Below, one piece after another: positions 6,380 through 12,868 of a stretch of DNA of 14,444 bases. A program made the translations under genes and the position numbers. The DNA is from Oscillospiraceae bacterium (lineage in GTDB: Bacteria; Bacillota; Clostridia; Oscillospirales; Oscillospiraceae): NCBI GenBank assembly GCA_902767395.1, contig CACXHI010000147.1, forward strand, positions 1 through 14,444, read 5' to 3'. The notes under the pieces are model-generated. The model searched no databases. It was not told where the DNA came from and worked only from the letters and a program-made list of their open reading frames with translations. Each line of letters opens with the position of its first letter. Positions within the stretch are counted from its first letter, which is position 1.

Positions 6380-7252
6380 TTATTTGCTGTGGACGTCCAA
6401 CTGGGGGAAGGGACACTCCACACCAAGCTTGCGAAAGCCCACAAAGAGGTCGTGGTTCAGAATGCGTGCGCCGGAATAGATATCGGCTTCCCCGACCTCG
6501 GCCACGAAGCGCAGATCGACGGAGCTGCTGCCCAGAGCCTGAACGCCCAGATACTTCGGGGCGGAGTGGAACACGTCCGGGTGCTGCGCGGCGATTTCCT
6601 CCAGAAGCGCGGGAATCTTTTCCTCCAGCTTCGGCAGATCCGTCTCGTAGGGGATGGAGAAGTCCGCAACGGCCTTGGAGCTGTTGTCGGAGCGGTTGAG
6701 AATGTTTTTCATGTCGGAGTTGTTGATGATCTTCACGTTGCCGCCCGTGTCGGTGAGACTGGTGGTGCGGATGCCGATTTCCGATACCGTGCCGCGGAAG
6801 CCCCCCACCTCGATGATGTCGCCCACGTTGTACTGATTGTCCATCAGAATGAAGAATCCGGTCACAACGTCGGTGATCAGACTCTCCGCGCCGAAGCCGA
6901 TAATCAGCGCAATCACGCCAAGTCCCGCCAGAATCGTGGGCATATCCACGTTCAGCAGGGAGAGCACGCCGATCACAATGACCAGAATGGCAACGTAGCG
7001 GACAAGGTTGGCTGTCAACGTCAGCACGGTGCGCAGACGGTGGCTCTCCGGCTGAAAGAAGCTCAGAATCAGAAGCACCAGATGCTCCACGGCAAGGATG
7101 GCACAGACGACGAGCAGAATGCGTCCGACGCTTTCCCACGTCAGATTCAGTCCCTGCCCGAGGGAGAGGTCCTTCCCCGCGCCGACCAGCAGAAGAATCC
7201 CGGCAGCCACGCCGAACAGCAGCAGCTTGACGATATGTTTGATGCGGTTCAT
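6380..7252 (-). CDS. MscS-family small-conductance mechanosensitive channel
   Basis: A 290-residue integral membrane protein. Hydrophobic segments lie at about 6-24, 42-65 and 77-101. The pore-lining helix and start of the beta domain follow (104-165), with the hallmark glycine/alanine-rich run ILAGLGVIALIIGFGAESLITDVVTGFFILMDNQYNVGD (107-145) in shortened form here: key motifs are GLGVIALIIGFGA, FFILMDNQ and VGDIIEVGGFRGTV. A soluble vestibule domain occupies about 140-280. The channel would release solutes on hypo-osmotic shock. Length is typical for MscS. Start ATG has AAGGAAGGG 6 bases upstream and a promoter about 35 bases further. It is first in a two-gene unit with the repeat protein. 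The exact subfamily (YggB or YbdG-like) is not resolved. Confidence 0.9.
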   Translation of the reverse strand: MNRIKHIVKLLLFGVAAGILLLVGAGKDLSLGQGLNLTWESVGRILLVVCAILAVEHLVLLILSFFQPESHRLRTVLTLTANLVRYVAILVIVIGVLSLLNVDMPTILAGLGVIALIIGFGAESLITDVVTGFFILMDNQYNVGDIIEVGGFRGTVSEIGIRTTSLTDTGGNVKIINNSDMKNILNRSDNSSKAVADFSIPYETDLPKLEEKIPALLEEIAAQHPDVFHSAPKYLGVQALGSSSVDLRFVAEVGEADIYSGARILNHDLFVGFRKLGVECPFPQLDVHSK

Positions 7253-7287
7253 AAATAACCCTTCCTTCCGTATAAAATTGCAATCTC

Positions 7288-7316
7288 ATTATACGCCGCT
7301 GTTCGACAAAAAGCAA
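7288..7316 (-). promoter_or_regulatory. Promoter for the mscS unit
   Basis: On the minus strand a perfect TATAAT (7293-7288) lies 17 bases from TTGCTT (7316-7311), which matches the -35 consensus at only three positions. It is 35 bases upstream of the mscS start, in an A/T-rich patch unlike the flanking DNA. Confidence 0.65.
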
Positions 7317-7344
7317 GTGCTTTTGTAAAAACTGTAAAAGAATT

Positions 7345-7600
7345 GACCGCGCGAAGGGGAATGGCTTAGCGCGCTTCGCAGGGGCGTTCCCCGTGCCTGC
7401 CGACGCGCACCAACGCCCGGTAGCGGCGCACATCCAGTGCGCCACGGTGCCCGCGTGACGATACGGAGGGGAACGGATTCTTCGCTGCGCTCAGAATTAC
7501 AGATCTGAAGCCGGTCGGTTCTTTTGGAAGGTCGGCACACATCCGGATGCGCCGTCGGAAAGGGATCGCCCCTATGAGGTGCGATGAACTGTTACCGCGA
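7345..7600. repeat. Gene-free region with palindromic interspersed-repeat-like elements
   Basis: No supported gene lies between mscS and the ftsZ terminator. The stretch contains GGCGCAC-ATCCA-GTGCGCC (7425-7443), GGGGAA/TTCCCC arms at about 7356 and 7386, an imperfect palindrome around ATTCTTCGCTGCGCTCAGAAT (7478-7497) and a hairpin ATCGC..GCGAT (7565-7585). The ATTCTTCGCT..CAGAAT word resembles a small dispersed repeat I recall from many bacterial intergenic regions. When translated it gives the familiar spurious SERSEES/ILSAAKNP peptides seen here on the minus strand. Copy number elsewhere in the genome cannot be judged from one window. Confidence 0.5.
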
Positions 7601-7615
7601 AGGGAGAGAGATATC

Positions 7616-7665
7616 AAAACCGGCACGCCGGGGCCTGCTTTCGCAGTCCCCCGGCGTGCCGGTTT
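7616..7665 (-). terminator. Strong terminator of ftsZ with nested tetraloop
   Basis: A perfect 17-bp stem (arms 7617-7633 and 7649-7665) encloses a 15-base loop. That loop itself contains CTGC-GAAA-GCAG on the minus strand, a 4-bp stem capped by a GNRA-type tetraloop. A short TTTT run follows on the minus strand. It lies 35 bases past the ftsZ stop codon and closes the division cluster. Confidence 0.85.
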
Positions 7666-7668
7666 GTT

Positions 7669-7686
7669 GGCTGCCCTGCGGCAGCC
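7669..7686 (-). other. Small hairpin between ftsZ stop and terminator
   Basis: GGCTGCC / GGCAGCC, a perfect 7-bp stem with a 4-base loop, sits 14 bases after the ftsZ stop codon and 3 bases before the main terminator stem. It has no T-run. It may stabilise the mRNA 3' end or assist termination. Confidence 0.4.
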
Positions 7687-7700
7687 GCCTGTGCGTTTTA

Positions 7701-8816
7701 TTATTTCTTGAAGATCGAGAAAATGGCGTCGATGTCGTTGATGTCGTTGTCGGCCGCAGAGCCGGAAGTCGGACGGGGCTGCGAGGCCGGGGCGGGGCGG
7801 CTGCTGAAATCGTTGTTCAGCGCGGAGAAGGTACGACGCTCAGGTTTCTTTTCCTCGGCCTTCTTCTCGGCGTCGAAGCCGGTGGCAATGACGGTCACAC
7901 GCATCTCGTCCTCAAACTCCTCGGAGAAGGTCGCGCCGAAGATGATGTTGGCCTCGGGATTGGCGGCCTCCATGACGATGTTGGAGGCGGTCTCCACGTC
8001 GTCCAGACTCAGATCCTGCGAGCCGGTGACGTTGATCAGCACGCCGGTGGCTCCGTTGATGGAGGTCTCCAGCAGGGGGCTGGCAACGGCGGACATGGCT
8101 GCCTGCTCGGCCTTGTCCCGGCCGGAGGCGGTGCCGACGCCCATGTGGGCGCGTCCGGCGTTCTTCATGACGGCGGAAACGTCGGCAAAGTCGAGGTTGA
8201 TGATCACCCGCTCGGAGTAGCTGACCAGCTCGGAAATGGAGGTGACAGCCTGCTTGAGCACGTCGTCGGCAATGCCGAACGCATTGGCGAAGGTAATCTT
8301 CTGATCCGTGACGTATTTCAGACGGTCGTTGGGAATGACGATCAGGGAATCGACCTTGTCGGACAGGGCGTCGATGCCGGCGTCAGCCTGACGCATCCGG
8401 TTGGCGCCCTCAAAGCGGAAGGGGCGGGTGACGACGCCGACGGTGAGGATCCCTGCCTCGTGCGCCAGATCGGCGATGATCGGGGCCGCGCCCGTGCCGG
8501 TTCCGCCGCCCATACCGGCGGTGATGAAAACCATGTCGGCCCCCTCCAGCGCCTTGGCAATGGCGGCGCGGGATTCCTCAGCGGACTTTTTGCCGATTTC
8601 GGGCTTGGAGCCGGCGCCCATGCCGCCGGTCAGCTTTTCACCAATGGGGAGTTTGTTGGGACACTTGGACTTGTTCAGATCCTGACGGTCGGTGTTGACC
8701 ACCAGAAACTCCACGCCATCCACGCCGGAAGCCAACATCCGGTTGACGACGTTATTGCCTGCGCCGCCAACACCGATGACCTTGATATTTACAACTTTCT
8801 CGGGATAGTCTGCCAT
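7701..8816 (-). CDS. ftsZ: Cell division protein FtsZ
   Basis: A 371-residue tubulin homologue that polymerises with GTP into the mid-cell Z-ring and recruits the divisome. The nucleotide-binding glycine loop GVGGAGNNVV is at 15-24 and the tubulin signature GGGTGTG at 103-109. The T7 catalytic loop NLDFADV is at 207-213. The domain ends near 318 and is followed by a charged, variable linker and the conserved C-terminal tail peptide DIDAIFSIFKK, which in other species binds membrane tethers and regulators. No ftsA lies next to it, as is usual in Clostridia, where SepF typically anchors FtsZ; SepF is not in this window. ATG has AGGAGG 9 bases upstream. The gene is last in the cluster but has its own promoter about 85 bases upstream, allowing separate control of FtsZ level. 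Confidence 0.98.
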   Translation of the reverse strand: MADYPEKVVNIKVIGVGGAGNNVVNRMLASGVDGVEFLVVNTDRQDLNKSKCPNKLPIGEKLTGGMGAGSKPEIGKKSAEESRAAIAKALEGADMVFITAGMGGGTGTGAAPIIADLAHEAGILTVGVVTRPFRFEGANRMRQADAGIDALSDKVDSLIVIPNDRLKYVTDQKITFANAFGIADDVLKQAVTSISELVSYSERVIINLDFADVSAVMKNAGRAHMGVGTASGRDKAEQAAMSAVASPLLETSINGATGVLINVTGSQDLSLDDVETASNIVMEAANPEANIIFGATFSEEFEDEMRVTVIATGFDAEKKAEEKKPERRTFSALNNDFSSRPAPASQPRPTSGSAADNDINDIDAIFSIFKK

Positions 8817-8900
8817 GAGATTTGTCCTCCTATGTATCTGTAAGCATTCAATGATGTTCTGAGCCTATTGTGCGCAGAGTTCTCAGTTTTATACCGTTCT

Positions 8901-8929
8901 ATTCTATCCTGATTTTTCGTTCAGGTCAA
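8901..8929 (-). promoter_or_regulatory. Sigma-A-like promoter for ftsZ
   Basis: On the minus strand TTGACC (8929-8924) and TAGAAT (8906-8901) are 17 bases apart, one mismatch in each box. It lies in the A/T-rich ftsQ-ftsZ gap and leaves an untranslated leader of roughly 75-80 bases. Short arms CCTGA/TCAGG (8909-8925) flank the spacer. Confidence 0.8.
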
Positions 8930-8965
8930 TAGAAAAATCTACATTTTTGAAAAAAACCTGAATTT

Positions 8966-10369
8966 TTAGCGGAATTCCATGAAATGGGCTTTCTCGTCCT
9001 CGCTGAAGGTCAAATCAATCGTGCCGGAGCGCCGCTGAATCTCCTTGTCCGCCAGCGCGGCCTCCAGAAAGCGGAATTTATAATCCAGATTTTCCGCAGT
9101 GCCCAGCCAGATCTCGTAGCGGGTCCCGTACCAGAGCGTCAGATTGTACGACGTGCTGACGTCTACGCTGGCAAGCTCCTTGACGAACGGGGCCTCCTCC
9201 AGCACCGGAATGACCTCTAGCACCACCTTCTGCTTGGCTGCGATCTCCGCCATATCCGCGCCCTCCGTGGCGGCGGGCTTGAACCAGTCGCCGGGCTTGG
9301 GAACCTGAATCGGCATTCCCGTAATCAGCAGGTGACCTCGGACGGACTGCTCCGTGGCGGGTTCCAAAATCCGTCCCTCCCGGCTCATCAGCCACCAGTC
9401 GCCGGCTTCGTCCTGAATGCCGTAGGTGACCTCAAACTCCGAGACGGTGATAATTACCGTGCCGGGAAGCTGCTTTTTGATCTGAATCTGATTTACGTAG
9501 GGCAGGGCGGCGTGGATGCGGGAGGCCACCGTGGCCTTGCTCAGACTCAGCAGATTATCGTCCACATGGATTCCCGAGGCCTCGATGACCTCCTCGGCCG
9601 TGTAGTAGCTGTGACCCTCGCGCGGCGTGTCGATCTGCGCCTGAGTCTCACTTGGCGCGGCTGTCTCTGGAGTCGTTTCACCCGCCGTATCGGTCGTGGC
9701 GATTGGCGCAGCGGCGTCCACGCCCTGCAAAACGACTTGGATATGCTTGACCTTGAAGAAGATCATCATGCTCACTACGATGACGGCCACGACGGCCAGC
9801 ATGGTGACGATTTTGAACCCAATGTTCATGTTGTAGACGCGGTGGGGTTTGTTCTTCTTCCGCGCACGCGCGCGTGCCTTGCGCTCGCTGCGCTCCTGCT
9901 TTTCCTGCTCCCGGCGCTTTCTTTTCTCCTGCTCGCGTGCGTCGCGTTCCCGCTTGGCCTGCGCACGTGCCTCGCGTTCGCGCTGCTTCTGCGCGCGTGC
10001 TTCCCGCTCGCGCCGTTCCTGGGCCCGCGCTTCCCGCTCGCGCCTCGTCTGATCGCGTGCGTCCCGCTCGCGTTTGGCCTGCGCCCGCGCCTCGCGCTCG
10101 CGGCGTTCCTGCGCCCGCGCCTCCTGAGTGCGGCGCTCGGCGGCTTGGGCTTCTGCCGTGGAGGGCGTGCGTGTCCGGCGCGCGGGCTCCTGCGCGGTGG
10201 CCTGACGGGGCTCGGCGTTCTGCCGGGGGCTTTGTCTCCGACGCGCCGCCCCCGGGGAAGCGGCGCTTGCGGTACGGGGACGGCTGCCGCCCGTCCGGGA
10301 AGCGGGCGGGACGCGGCGATCTCGGCTTACGGTTCCCCGCTCGCCCGGCCGCTTTCTGTTCTGTTCCAT
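8966..10369 (-). CDS. ftsQ: FtsQ/DivIB-type division protein with long charged N-terminal extension
   Basis: A 467-residue bitopic membrane protein. The cytoplasmic part (1-183) is unusually long and extremely rich in Arg, Glu and Ala, including seven 10-residue repeats at 81-150. One membrane helix follows at about 184-206 (IGFKIVTMLAVVAVIVVSMM). Next is a POTRA domain: strand HIQVVLQG (209-216), then YTAEEVIEASGIHVDDNLLSL (257-277) and the motif LPYVNQIQIKKQLPGTVIITVSE (289-311, key residues LP..V and LPGT..I.V.E). A Thr/Ala/Glu/Pro-rich insert (217-254) splits the POTRA domain after its first strand. A beta domain completes the protein. FtsQ links FtsL/FtsB and the septal synthase in the divisome; relatives are usually 250-300 residues. 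ATG has AGGAG 6 bases upstream, and the gene overlaps the 3' end of murA by 43 bases. The family call rests on POTRA plus position. Confidence 0.85.
   Translation of the reverse strand: MEQNRKRPGERGTVSRDRRVPPASRTGGSRPRTASAASPGAARRRQSPRQNAEPRQATAQEPARRTRTPSTAEAQAAERRTQEARAQERREREARAQAKRERDARDQTRREREARAQERREREARAQKQREREARAQAKRERDAREQEKRKRREQEKQERSERKARARARKKNKPHRVYNMNIGFKIVTMLAVVAVIVVSMMIFFKVKHIQVVLQGVDAAAPIATTDTAGETTPETAAPSETQAQIDTPREGHSYYTAEEVIEASGIHVDDNLLSLSKATVASRIHAALPYVNQIQIKKQLPGTVIITVSEFEVTYGIQDEAGDWWLMSREGRILEPATEQSVRGHLLITGMPIQVPKPGDWFKPAATEGADMAEIAAKQKVVLEVIPVLEEAPFVKELASVDVSTSYNLTLWYGTRYEIWLGTAENLDYKFRFLEAALADKEIQRRSGTIDLTFSEDEKAHFMEFR
9920..10129 (-). repeat. In-frame 30-bp tandem repeat inside ftsQ
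   Basis: Seven consecutive units of 10 codons encode variants of EREARAQxxR (FtsQ residues 81-150), for example EREARAQAKR twice and EREARAQERR. The units stay exactly in register, so the array probably grew by slippage or unequal exchange in whole 30-bp steps. The protein product should be a continuous highly charged helix. Confidence 0.85.
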
Positions 10370-11637
10370 GTCGTTCTCCTTGTGGGTGATTGCTTCGGTT
10401 CCATCCAGATCTCTGCGCCGAGCGTGCGCAGGCGTTGGATCAGCTGGCCGTATCCGCGCTCCAGATGCCACGCCTGCGTGATTTTACTCTCGCCCTGTGC
10501 GCTCAGCGCTGCGCAGACCATCGCGGCGGCTCCGCGCAGATCGGTGGCGGTCAGCGCCGCGCCGTGCAGGGCCTTCACGCCGCGCACGCAGGCGGTTCGT
10601 CCTGTGCAGTCGATGTCGGCGCCGAGGGCGCGCAGCGCGGGGACGTGGCGAAAACGGTTTTCAAAGACGGTTTCCTCAATGCGGGTCAGACCCTCTGCCA
10701 GAAGCAGGGCGGCCATGACCGGCGCCTGCGCGTCGGTGGGGAAGGCCGGATAGGGGCCTGTGACCACTGTTCCGGGGGCAGTCAGCGCCCCGGCGCGGAG
10801 GGTCAGTGCGGTTTCGGTTTCCGTGACGTCGCATCCGGCCCGGGAAAGGACCTCCAGAACGGGCCGCAAATGCGCGGGGCGAAGCTCCGTCAGCGTCAGA
10901 CAGCCGCCCGTGGCGGCAGCGGCGCAGAGCCAGGTTGCTGCCTCCATGCGATCCGGCAGAACCCGGTGGGAGGCCCCGTGCAGGGGCGAGGGCATGATTC
11001 GGACAAGGCCGGTCCCGGCCCCGGTGATTTGCGCGCCACAGGCGTTCAGAAATACTGCCAGATCCCGGATTTCCGGCTCCTTTGCCGCTCCGTGGATGCA
11101 GACGGGACCGGCTGCGCCCAGTGCTGCGAGAATAAGATTCTCCGTTGCCCCCACGCTGGGGTAGGGGAGCCGGACGGTTCCGCCGGACGGCCTGCCCTGA
11201 CAGCGCAGCACACCGTCCTCGCAGACGACGCGAACGCCGAGGGCTTCCAGCCCGGACAGGTGCAGATCGAGGGGCCTCGCCCCTAAAACGCAGCCGCCCG
11301 GCAGGGGAATCTCCGCGCTCCCGTGGCGCCCAATCAACGCCCCGAGCAGCAGCACCGACGAGCGGAGCTGCCCAGCCAGCACGGCGTCGGGCGCTGTGCC
11401 AACTGCGGAGGCGGCGTCCAGTTCTATGGCGTCGCCGTGTCGGCAGCTGGAAACCCCGAGGCCGTGCAGCAGGGCGCGGGTCACTGCCACGTCCCGGATG
11501 GGCGGGCAGTGCAGCAGAACGGTTTTTCCCGGAACAGCGGCTGCGGCGGCAAGCAGCGGCAGCACGGCGTTCTTGCTGCCCTGCACGGCAAGCGTCCCCC
11601 GCAGAGGCCGACCGCCGTTGATGTAGATTGTATCCAA
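10327..11637 (-). CDS. murA: UDP-N-acetylglucosamine 1-carboxyvinyltransferase MurA
   Basis: A 436-residue enzyme that transfers enolpyruvate from PEP to UDP-GlcNAc, the first committed step of peptidoglycan synthesis, in the cytoplasm. The family start NGGRPLRGTLAVQGSKNAVLPLL is present with the catalytic lysine K22, and the PEP-binding, fosfomycin-sensitive cysteine is C116 in PGGCVLGARPLDLHL, so fosfomycin sensitivity is expected by family. YPAFPTDAQAP carries the conserved catalytic aspartate. The start is taken as TTG at 11637 because AAGGAGG lies 7 bases before it and it places DTIYINGG at the expected N-terminus; ATGs further upstream (11655, 11670) lack such a site. The gene lies between murG and ftsQ, where murB or other mur genes often sit, 106 bases after murG, and its last 43 bases overlap ftsQ. 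The C-terminal tail is basic and Thr/Arg-rich, slightly longer than usual. Confidence 0.95.
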   Translation of the reverse strand: MDTIYINGGRPLRGTLAVQGSKNAVLPLLAAAAAVPGKTVLLHCPPIRDVAVTRALLHGLGVSSCRHGDAIELDAASAVGTAPDAVLAGQLRSSVLLLGALIGRHGSAEIPLPGGCVLGARPLDLHLSGLEALGVRVVCEDGVLRCQGRPSGGTVRLPYPSVGATENLILAALGAAGPVCIHGAAKEPEIRDLAVFLNACGAQITGAGTGLVRIMPSPLHGASHRVLPDRMEAATWLCAAAATGGCLTLTELRPAHLRPVLEVLSRAGCDVTETETALTLRAGALTAPGTVVTGPYPAFPTDAQAPVMAALLLAEGLTRIEETVFENRFRHVPALRALGADIDCTGRTACVRGVKALHGAALTATDLRGAAAMVCAALSAQGESKITQAWHLERGYGQLIQRLRTLGAEIWMEPKQSPTRRTTWNRTESGRASGEP

Positions 11638-11644
11638 TGACCGC

Positions 11645-11651
11645 CCTCCTT
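11645..11651 (-). promoter_or_regulatory. Ribosome binding site that decides the murA TTG start
   Basis: AAGGAGG on the minus strand, 7 bases upstream of TTG at 11637. The in-frame ATG at 11655 lies just upstream of this site and has none of its own, which supports TTG as the true start codon. Confidence 0.75.
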
Positions 11652-11743
11652 GCATGATGGTTTTTTTCATCCTATGCAGGCAGGGGGAGTCTTGTGCGCG
11701 GGGAAAGCGCATGAGACGCGCCAATCTGTGGGCATCCGGCGCG

Positions 11744-12868
11744 TTATTTCCGCGCCAGCTCGAAAATCGTGTCGAGAATGCGCTCGCTGCTGTCCACGAC
11801 CGCCATTTTTTGCAGTGCGTTGCCCATGGCCTGACGCCGGGGGGCGTCCGCCAGCAGAGCCTTGGCCTCGTCGTAAAGACGCTGCGCGGTCAAATCCTTT
11901 TCCAGCAGCACCAGCGCGGCGCCCTGTGACTCCAGCACACGGGCGTTTTTTTCCTGATGATTGTCGGTGACGTTGGGGGAGGGGACGATGATACAGGGCG
12001 TTCCGGCAGCCTCGATTTCATTGAGGGAGGAAGCCCCCGCCCGCGTGATGATCAGGTCCGCCGCCGCCATCAGATCGGGCATATTATGAATGTACTCGCG
12101 CATTTCCAACTCCGGGTGCGCCTTGAAATCTACGCCCTTTTCGGCCACAAGCGCCGGCATCCAGCGCCAGCCGTAGGCGCCGGTTGCGTGAACGTGGCGC
12201 CAGGGACAGCCGTTGCGCACCTCGATTGCAAGGAAATCCGCCATCAGCTTGTTCATTTCCCGCGCGCCGAGACTGCCCCAGGCCGAGACGATCAGCGGCT
12301 CCTCGCCCAGACCGAGTCTTGTACGGGCCTCGGCGCGGGTGGTATATATGAATTCCTGCCGCACGGGCATTCCCACCACCTGAACCCGCTCCGGGTTCTT
12401 GTAGTGTGCTTTGCTCTGTGGGAAGCAGACCATAATCCGCGTGGCGCTGTCCGCCACCATGCGCGTCGTCAGACCGGGCATGGCGTTGGCCTCATGCACG
12501 GCGGTTGGAATGCCGCGCTTCGCGCCCTGCCGCAGCATGGGATAGGAGGCGTAGCCCCCGGTCCCCACAATCACGTCGGGCTGGAAGTCCCGGATGATTC
12601 GGTCGGCCTTCCGCTTCGCGCTTTCCAGATTTTTCAGCGTGACCAGATTGTGCCATACCCCCTTCGGAGTCAGCTTTCGGGAATAACTGGAGATTTTCAG
12701 CGTTTCCAGCCGATACCCCTCCCGGGGGACCAGCTTGGTCTCCATCTCACCCTCCGCGCCGACGAAGAGAATGTTTGCGTCGCTCCGACGCGCCTTCAGA
12801 AGATTGGCGACGGAGATTGCCGGGTTGATGTGTCCTGCGGTTCCGCCGCAGGTAAAAATGACGTTCAT
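11744..12868 (-). CDS. murG: MurG, lipid II-forming N-acetylglucosaminyltransferase
   Basis: A 374-residue peripheral membrane glycosyltransferase (GT28) that adds GlcNAc from UDP-GlcNAc to lipid I, giving lipid II on the inner face of the membrane. N-terminal G-loop TCGGTAGHINPA (6-17) includes the catalytic histidine H13. GTGGYASYP (102-110) and HEANAMPG (125-132) are typical acceptor-side motifs. The C-terminal donor domain shows GSLGA (198-202) and ITRAGASSLNEIEAAG with PSPNVTDNHQEKNA (274-309). In the second glycine motif, tryptophan precedes GSLGA where most homologues have glycine. ATG at 12868 has AAGGAG 6 bases upstream, and its first bases overlap the ftsW stop codon as ATGA, so translation is probably coupled to ftsW. 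No promoter is seen upstream, consistent with operon expression from mraY or earlier. Confidence 0.97.
   Translation of the reverse strand: MNVIFTCGGTAGHINPAISVANLLKARRSDANILFVGAEGEMETKLVPREGYRLETLKISSYSRKLTPKGVWHNLVTLKNLESAKRKADRIIRDFQPDVIVGTGGYASYPMLRQGAKRGIPTAVHEANAMPGLTTRMVADSATRIMVCFPQSKAHYKNPERVQVVGMPVRQEFIYTTRAEARTRLGLGEEPLIVSAWGSLGAREMNKLMADFLAIEVRNGCPWRHVHATGAYGWRWMPALVAEKGVDFKAHPELEMREYIHNMPDLMAAADLIITRAGASSLNEIEAAGTPCIIVPSPNVTDNHQEKNARVLESQGAALVLLEKDLTAQRLYDEAKALLADAPRRQAMGNALQKMAVVDSSERILDTIFELARK

Noticed and set aside
5432..7258. Very long + strand frame across mscS and the repeat-protein gene
   Set aside because: It crosses two well-supported minus-strand genes and their junction and has no recognisable domain.
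7289..7626. Small minus-strand proteins with SERSEES or ILSAAKNP peptides
   Set aside because: These are typical false translations of an interspersed intergenic repeat, in two frames of the same DNA.
7584..8843. Long open frame opposite ftsZ
   Set aside because: It is a Gly/Asp/His-rich mirror of ftsZ codons with no family resemblance; high GC content produces such frames.
9920..10129. CRISPR array
   Set aside because: The 30-bp periodicity is contiguous coding sequence in frame, with no spacers.
9332..10753. Long + strand frame with leucine/alanine/arginine repeats opposite ftsQ
   Set aside because: The repeats are the reverse reading of the ftsQ decapeptide array; there is no start signal.
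11638..11743. Promoter between murG and murA
   Set aside because: No -10/-35 pair with acceptable spacing was found in the 106-base gap.
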